Shown here: one piece after another, positions 7,132 to 10,043 of the stretch | Layout of the letters: every line of letters starts with the position of its first letter | How positions within the stretch are numbered: position 1 is the first letter of the stretch | Source: Clostridiales bacterium | Lineage (GTDB): Bacteria; Bacillota; Clostridia; Lachnospirales; WQUN01 | Assembly: GCA_031271275.1 (NCBI GenBank) | Contig: JAISWA010000048.1 | Coordinates: 1 to 10,043, forward strand | Length of the DNA stretch: 10,043 nucleotides | Reading direction: 5' to 3' | Made by a program: the position numbers and the translations under genes | Notes under the pieces: model-generated | Database searches by the model: none | Seen by the model: only the letters and a program-made list of their open reading frames with translations | What the model was told of the DNA's origin: nothing

Positions 7132-7180
7132 TTTTCCATTATTAATCATAATCATATAGAAAAATAAACGCAAAACGTCA

Positions 7181-7209
7181 TTTATTCGTCAGGACAGACA
7201 GTCTATAAT
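7181..7209 (+). promoter_or_regulatory. Promoter of the DUF6514-like gene
   Basis: TATAAT (7204-7209) is a perfect -10. TTTATT (7181-7186), 17 bases upstream, is a half-matching -35. The start would be near 7216, giving a leader of about 29 bases. Confidence 0.5.
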
Positions 7210-7244
7210 ATGCGCGCAGCCAAAAAACTTAAGGAGGTACGCGC

Positions 7245-7523
7245 ATGGATACAGCAATCGGGTTTGTTGCCGAATCTTTGCTTGAACTGGAGGGGGACTG
7301 TCAAACACTGCGCTATTATGTGGAGGAGACAGCGGGCGAACCGCCGGTATACGGAATTAAGGTCGAGAAATACCGTAAGGATATTTTGGTCGAAACGGAA
7401 TTTACGCCGCCGCTGTATTACGACCGCGCGGAAGCGGAAGCGCTCGCAAAACGCTTCGCGGAAGGCAGCGTGACGCCAATGGCTTTAATAGAAATGGTTG
7501 ACGAGTGGGCGTATGCGTCGTAA
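7245..7523 (+). CDS. Small DUF6514-like protein
   Basis: This is a 92-residue, acidic, soluble protein without signal or membrane segments. The order of features (a YYVEE strand near 25-29, a YGIKVEKYR strand, a pattern of alternating strands, then a helix of AEAEALAKRFAEGSVTP followed by LIEMVDEW) resembles DUF6514 proteins of Clostridia, whose function is unknown. This assignment is from memory of the pattern. AAGGAGG (7231-7237) sits 7 bases before the ATG, and a perfect -10 lies upstream, so the gene should be well expressed. A frame starting at 7210 overlaps it but lacks such a ribosome site. Its stop is only 7 bases from the stop of the convergent methyltransferase gene, with no terminator between. 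Confidence 0.8.
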   Translation: MDTAIGFVAESLLELEGDCQTLRYYVEETAGEPPVYGIKVEKYRKDILVETEFTPPLYYDRAEAEALAKRFAEGSVTPMALIEMVDEWAYAS

Positions 7524-7530
7524 GAAATTA

Positions 7531-9108
7531 TTAAAACTCGCACCGCCCGTACATACCGCAGGGCAAAACCAAACCGCCCGCGGAGGCGCGCAGCCCGATT
7601 TCCCCGCAGGACACCCGGCAGGGCAGGGAAAGACCGCTCAGGGACTTTTGCAATACGTTTGCCGCGACAATGGGCGAGAAACCGGCGGTATACGCGTTTA
7701 ACAAAACGAACAGCGGTTGCTTTGAGAGGATTTTCGCGCAGGCGCAGACCAGTTCAAACAAGCGGTCTTCCAGTTTCCAAAGCTCGCCGCCCGGCCCGCG
7801 CCCGTAAACCGGAGGGTCCATGATGATTGCGTCGTAAAAACTGCCGCGCCGTTCCTCGCGTTTAATGAATTTTACCGCGTCGTCAGCCAGTACGCGGTGC
7901 TTTACGCGCGAGAGGTTGGACAGGCTGATATTGTCTTTTGCCCACTGGTTCATCCCTTTGGCGGCGTCTATATGCGTGACTTCCGCCCCGGCGGAAAGGC
8001 AGGCAACGGTTGCGCCGCCGGTATAACCGAATAAATTTAGCACACGAACGGGCCGCCCGGCGTTTCTAATCAAACCGGCGGCCCATTCCCAGTTTACCGC
8101 CTGTTCGGGGAACAGTCCCATATGCTTAAAATCGGTGGGGCGTATATGAAATTTAAGCGCGTCCGGTTCGACAGAATCCGCGTTCAGCTTATACGAGATT
8201 TCCCAACTTGCCGGGACCGGGCGAAGGGTTTCCCACCTGCCGCCGCCGGAACGGCTTCGGGTGTAGCGCATGTGCGCGTTTTTCCAAAGGGAAATATCCC
8301 CCGAACGCGGCCAGATAATCTGCGGGTCGGGGCGAATCACTTTTATCTCGCCCCAACGCTCAAGCTTCTCGCCGCCGCCCATGTCAATCAGCTCATAATC
8401 CCGCCAGTTATCCGCGGAAACAATACCCGCGCCGCACGAACAGGGGCGACCCGCGGCGCCGTTTTCGCGAAGCAAAAATGCCGGCAGCTCCCGGTAGTTA
8501 TCCGTCACATAATCCGCCAGGGAATAGTCTTGGCTGTAAGTCGTCGGGTTCCTGTACGCGACGCAGAACATCCCCGCGTTCTTCGCGGCGCGTATTCCGT
8601 TGGGGGAATCTTCGATTACCGCGCAGTCTTCCGGCTTCGCTTGCAGCCTTTCCGCCGCGCGCAGGAAAACGTCCGGGGCGGGCTTACCGGCGGAAACATC
8701 CTCACCGGAGACCAACGCGTCAAAATAACCGGCAAGGCGCGTCTTTCGCAAGACCAAGTCAATCAAATCGTGGGAGGAGGAAGACGCCACGGCGGTTTTG
8801 ACGCCGCGTTCCCTTAATGCGCGAAGCAGTTCGGGGATGCCGTCGATTGCGGTCAAATCCTCGCGGGAAAACAAAGACATTTGTGTTTCAACTTGCAGCG
8901 CAATCAATTCGTCCACACCCTGCGGCAAATTGTATTGCGCTTTATACCGGGGCCACCGGTCGGGGTTTGAGGTGCCCGTGAAGGGAATTACGTCGGAAAG
9001 TTCCGCCGGGTACCCGGACGCGCGAAGCACGGCGATGTCGATTTGATAATGCAGCGGCTGGCTGTCGATCAGCACGCCGTCCATGTCGAATATTATGTTT
9101 TTAAACAT
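7531..9108 (-). CDS. Fusion protein: HAD phosphatase (beta-phosphoglucomutase-like) plus SAM-dependent RNA methyltransferase
   Basis: One 525-residue frame carries two complete enzyme domains. Residues 1-215 are a HAD-IA hydrolase of the beta-phosphoglucomutase/phosphatase type: FDMDGVL with nucleophile Asp8 and Asp10, the motif II serines (109-112), Lys142 in SAGKPAPDVF, and motif IV IEDSPNG with Asp167. Residues 233-525 are a class I methyltransferase resembling the RlmI/COG1092 rRNA methyltransferase group: YELIDMGGGEKLERWG, the SAM-binding loop LNLFGYTGGAT (357-367), acidic HIDAAKGM, and catalytic MDPPVYGRGPGGELWKLE. A linker of about 18 residues containing CSCGAG joins them; no stop or frameshift is seen. 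Substrates of either domain are unknown, and the methyl acceptor is presumably RNA. I chose the ATG at 9108, 5 bases after AGGTGA. A GTG at 9117 overlaps the upstream stop as GTGA and is the alternative, adding three residues. The gene follows the 228-residue gene in a probable operon. Confidence 0.9.
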   Translation of the reverse strand: MFKNIIFDMDGVLIDSQPLHYQIDIAVLRASGYPAELSDVIPFTGTSNPDRWPRYKAQYNLPQGVDELIALQVETQMSLFSREDLTAIDGIPELLRALRERGVKTAVASSSSHDLIDLVLRKTRLAGYFDALVSGEDVSAGKPAPDVFLRAAERLQAKPEDCAVIEDSPNGIRAAKNAGMFCVAYRNPTTYSQDYSLADYVTDNYRELPAFLLRENGAAGRPCSCGAGIVSADNWRDYELIDMGGGEKLERWGEIKVIRPDPQIIWPRSGDISLWKNAHMRYTRSRSGGGRWETLRPVPASWEISYKLNADSVEPDALKFHIRPTDFKHMGLFPEQAVNWEWAAGLIRNAGRPVRVLNLFGYTGGATVACLSAGAEVTHIDAAKGMNQWAKDNISLSNLSRVKHRVLADDAVKFIKREERRGSFYDAIIMDPPVYGRGPGGELWKLEDRLFELVCACAKILSKQPLFVLLNAYTAGFSPIVAANVLQKSLSGLSLPCRVSCGEIGLRASAGGLVLPCGMYGRCEF

Positions 9109-9113
9109 GCGTT

Positions 9114-9119
9114 TCACCT
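9114..9119 (-). promoter_or_regulatory. Ribosome binding site deciding the start of the HAD-methyltransferase gene
   Basis: AGGTGA lies 5 bases before the ATG at 9108 and overlaps the TGA stop (9116-9114) of the upstream gene, so the two are likely translationally coupled. If the GTG at 9117 were used instead, the ribosome site would be a weaker AGGA nine bases upstream. Confidence 0.55.
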
Positions 9120-9800
9120 GTATATTTCCTGTATTCCCTCGCAGGCAAGCTTAAACCTTTCCGCAAGCGACGCTGTACAGCCGTGTTTTTCCATCGCCGG
9201 TAACGAACGGAGGATATCTTTTAACTGGGCGAGCAGCCCGCCTTTTTCTTTTACAAACAACAGGCGCACGTCCGCCTCGCGGTCGATCAGCGCGGTAAGC
9301 AAATCCTTTTCGTAGATGGCGAGCCGCCCCGCCTGTAAGTGGTTGGGCGCGTGCGCGACGCCAATCTCATAAAGGCTGATGTGCTTGTTCCGCTCCGTAA
9401 GTTCCACCGGGCAGTACACGGCTTTACGCAGCCCGTCAGCGGTTTTTTTGCAGGCTTCGCCCCAGGGGGTATTGGAATTGCCGCCCGACTCCTTTGTCAA
9501 TTCGTCAAGAAGGGCGTTGAAAATTTCCGCAAATTCGCGAATCGCGCCGACCTTTTGACTGACGCCCGCAGGGCTATTTGACGCCGGTTGTTCCGCGGCG
9601 TCTTTTTTAAAGCCGGAACGGCGCTTACCCTTTCCATTTGAAAATTCCGTGTCGGCGGGCTTGTCGCAGCCGATTTCCACACGGACGGCGTCCGGTAAAA
9701 CCAAGCTGCTGTTTAACACGCCGCGTTTCTTTTTCCGTCCGAGGCGCGCGCCGCCGGGCTTTGCCGTTTCGCCGGATGTTTTGACGGCTTCAGTTTGCAT
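9114..9800 (-). CDS. Uncharacterised basic protein, 228 residues
   Basis: I do not recognise this protein. Residues 1-80 look disordered, rich in Lys, Arg, Gly, Ser and Ala, with basic clusters GRKKKRG (21-27) and GKGKRRSGFKK (56-66). From about residue 85 it becomes helical and amphipathic (REFAEIFNALLDELTKE), and most of the remainder, including LAQLKDILRSLPAMEK and LAERFKLACEGIQEIY, reads as helices separated by short loops. No signal peptide, membrane segment or known catalytic motif was seen. The start ATG has AAGGGG nine bases upstream and a perfect -10 (TATAAT) before that. Its TGA stop lies just ahead of the HAD-methyltransferase start, so the two share a transcript. A basic tail next to an RNA methyltransferase could suggest nucleic-acid binding, but that is only inference. 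Coding status is supported by length, start signals and coupling. Confidence 0.72.
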   Translation of the reverse strand: MQTEAVKTSGETAKPGGARLGRKKKRGVLNSSLVLPDAVRVEIGCDKPADTEFSNGKGKRRSGFKKDAAEQPASNSPAGVSQKVGAIREFAEIFNALLDELTKESGGNSNTPWGEACKKTADGLRKAVYCPVELTERNKHISLYEIGVAHAPNHLQAGRLAIYEKDLLTALIDREADVRLLFVKEKGGLLAQLKDILRSLPAMEKHGCTASLAERFKLACEGIQEIYR

Positions 9801-9827
9801 TCCGACCCGCCCCTTCGCTTTTTAAAT

Positions 9828-9833
9828 ATTATA
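9828..9833 (-). promoter_or_regulatory. -10 element of the two-gene minus-strand operon
   Basis: TATAAT on the minus strand lies about 28 bases before the ATG at 9800, inside an AT-rich island. The -35 at 17-base spacing (TGGATT) matches only half of consensus and falls within the first GC-rich direct repeat. Confidence 0.5.
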
Positions 9834-9846
9834 TATTCAATCAAAA

Positions 9847-9955
9847 AAACAATCCATACTCGCGGGGGTGACGCCGCATTGCGTCCCGCTGTAGTGAACC
9901 CGTACCGCGAAACAATCCATACTTGCGGGGGTGACGTACTTACGCGGGGGTGACG
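9847..9955. repeat. Short GC-rich direct repeats in an intergenic region
   Basis: A 27-base unit occurs at 9847-9873 and 9910-9936 with one mismatch, at a 63-base period. Its 12-base core GCGGGGGTGACG appears a third time at 9944-9955. The first copy can form a hairpin GACGC (9870-9874) with GCGTC (9881-9885). No gene is recognised in 9801-10043, and these repeats with the hairpin near the right edge are its main content. They look like a dispersed intergenic repeat, but that cannot be tested from one window. Confidence 0.75.
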
Positions 9956-10016
9956 CGCCGCTTACGTTTAAACCCTGACCGCCACGGTTTTTTGTGCGTC
10001 TCTCATCACGAACAAG

Positions 10017-10037
10017 AAAGCGGCTCCGCCGCTTTTT
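10017..10037 (+). terminator. Terminator-like hairpin near the right edge
   Basis: AAAGCGGC (10017-10024) and GCCGCTTT (10028-10035) form an 8-bp stem around a TCC loop, followed by T residues to 10037 on the plus strand. On the minus strand the same stem is followed by TTTCTTG. No plus-strand gene lies upstream, so it may instead end a minus-strand gene lying to the right of the window. Confidence 0.45.
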
Positions 10038-10043
10038 CTCTGC

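Noticed and set aside
8122..8817. Plus-strand open frame of 231 codons opposite the HAD-methyltransferase gene
   Set aside because: It is a shadow of the fusion gene, rich in Arg and Gly, with no domain pattern or ribosome site.
9847..9955. CRISPR array at the right end
   Set aside because: There are only two full repeats with one mismatch plus a truncated third, irregular spacing (63 then 19 bases), and no cas genes.
9837..10043. C-terminus of a minus-strand gene entering from the right
   Set aside because: The frame is open, but its sequence is made of intergenic-type repeats and passes through a terminator-like hairpin. With no start or known domain in view it is not called as a gene.

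Overview
The window looks like chromosomal DNA from a spore-forming Bacillota (Clostridia-type) bacterium of moderately high GC content. The evidence is a lipoprotein TRAP binding protein with a Thr/Ala linker, strong AGGAGG-type ribosome binding sites, sigma-A-like promoters, a SpoIID/LytB-type sporulation protein, and YcxB-like and DUF6514-like small proteins. The species cannot be named from sequence alone. No mobile element, CRISPR array, phage gene or rRNA was found.

Layout, left to right. (1) 1-657, minus strand: the N-terminal two thirds or so of a DctP-family TRAP solute-binding lipoprotein, running off the left edge, with a good promoter at 728-756. (2) 843-1376, plus: a small two-helix membrane protein with a YcxB-like C-terminal domain. 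(3) 1373-3676, minus: a large spore/cell-wall protein with an N-terminal beta domain, a SpoIID/LytB domain and four peptidoglycan-binding repeats. Its stop codon overlaps that of gene 2 within the palindrome TTAA. (4) 3804-5780, plus: uvrB, divergent from gene 3, with its own promoter. (5) 5843-5922, plus: tRNA-Leu(UAG), followed by a strong intrinsic terminator. (6) 6079-7131, plus: manA, a type I mannose-6-phosphate isomerase. (7) 7245-7523, plus: a 92-residue DUF6514-like protein. (8) 9800-7531, minus: a probable two-gene operon of an unrecognised 228-residue basic protein and a fused HAD phosphatase / SAM-dependent RNA methyltransferase. (9) 9801-10043: a non-coding stretch with short GC-rich direct repeats and a terminator-like hairpin.

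Most genes are housekeeping or envelope functions and do not form one pathway. Nucleotide-excision repair (UvrB), sugar-phosphate metabolism (ManA), carboxylate uptake (TRAP) and spore/cell-wall work (SpoIID-PGBD protein) simply lie side by side. The two items most worth following are the in-frame HAD-methyltransferase fusion with its unknown upstream partner, and the SpoIID plus four PGBD architecture without a signal peptide. I see no convincing undescribed multi-gene system.
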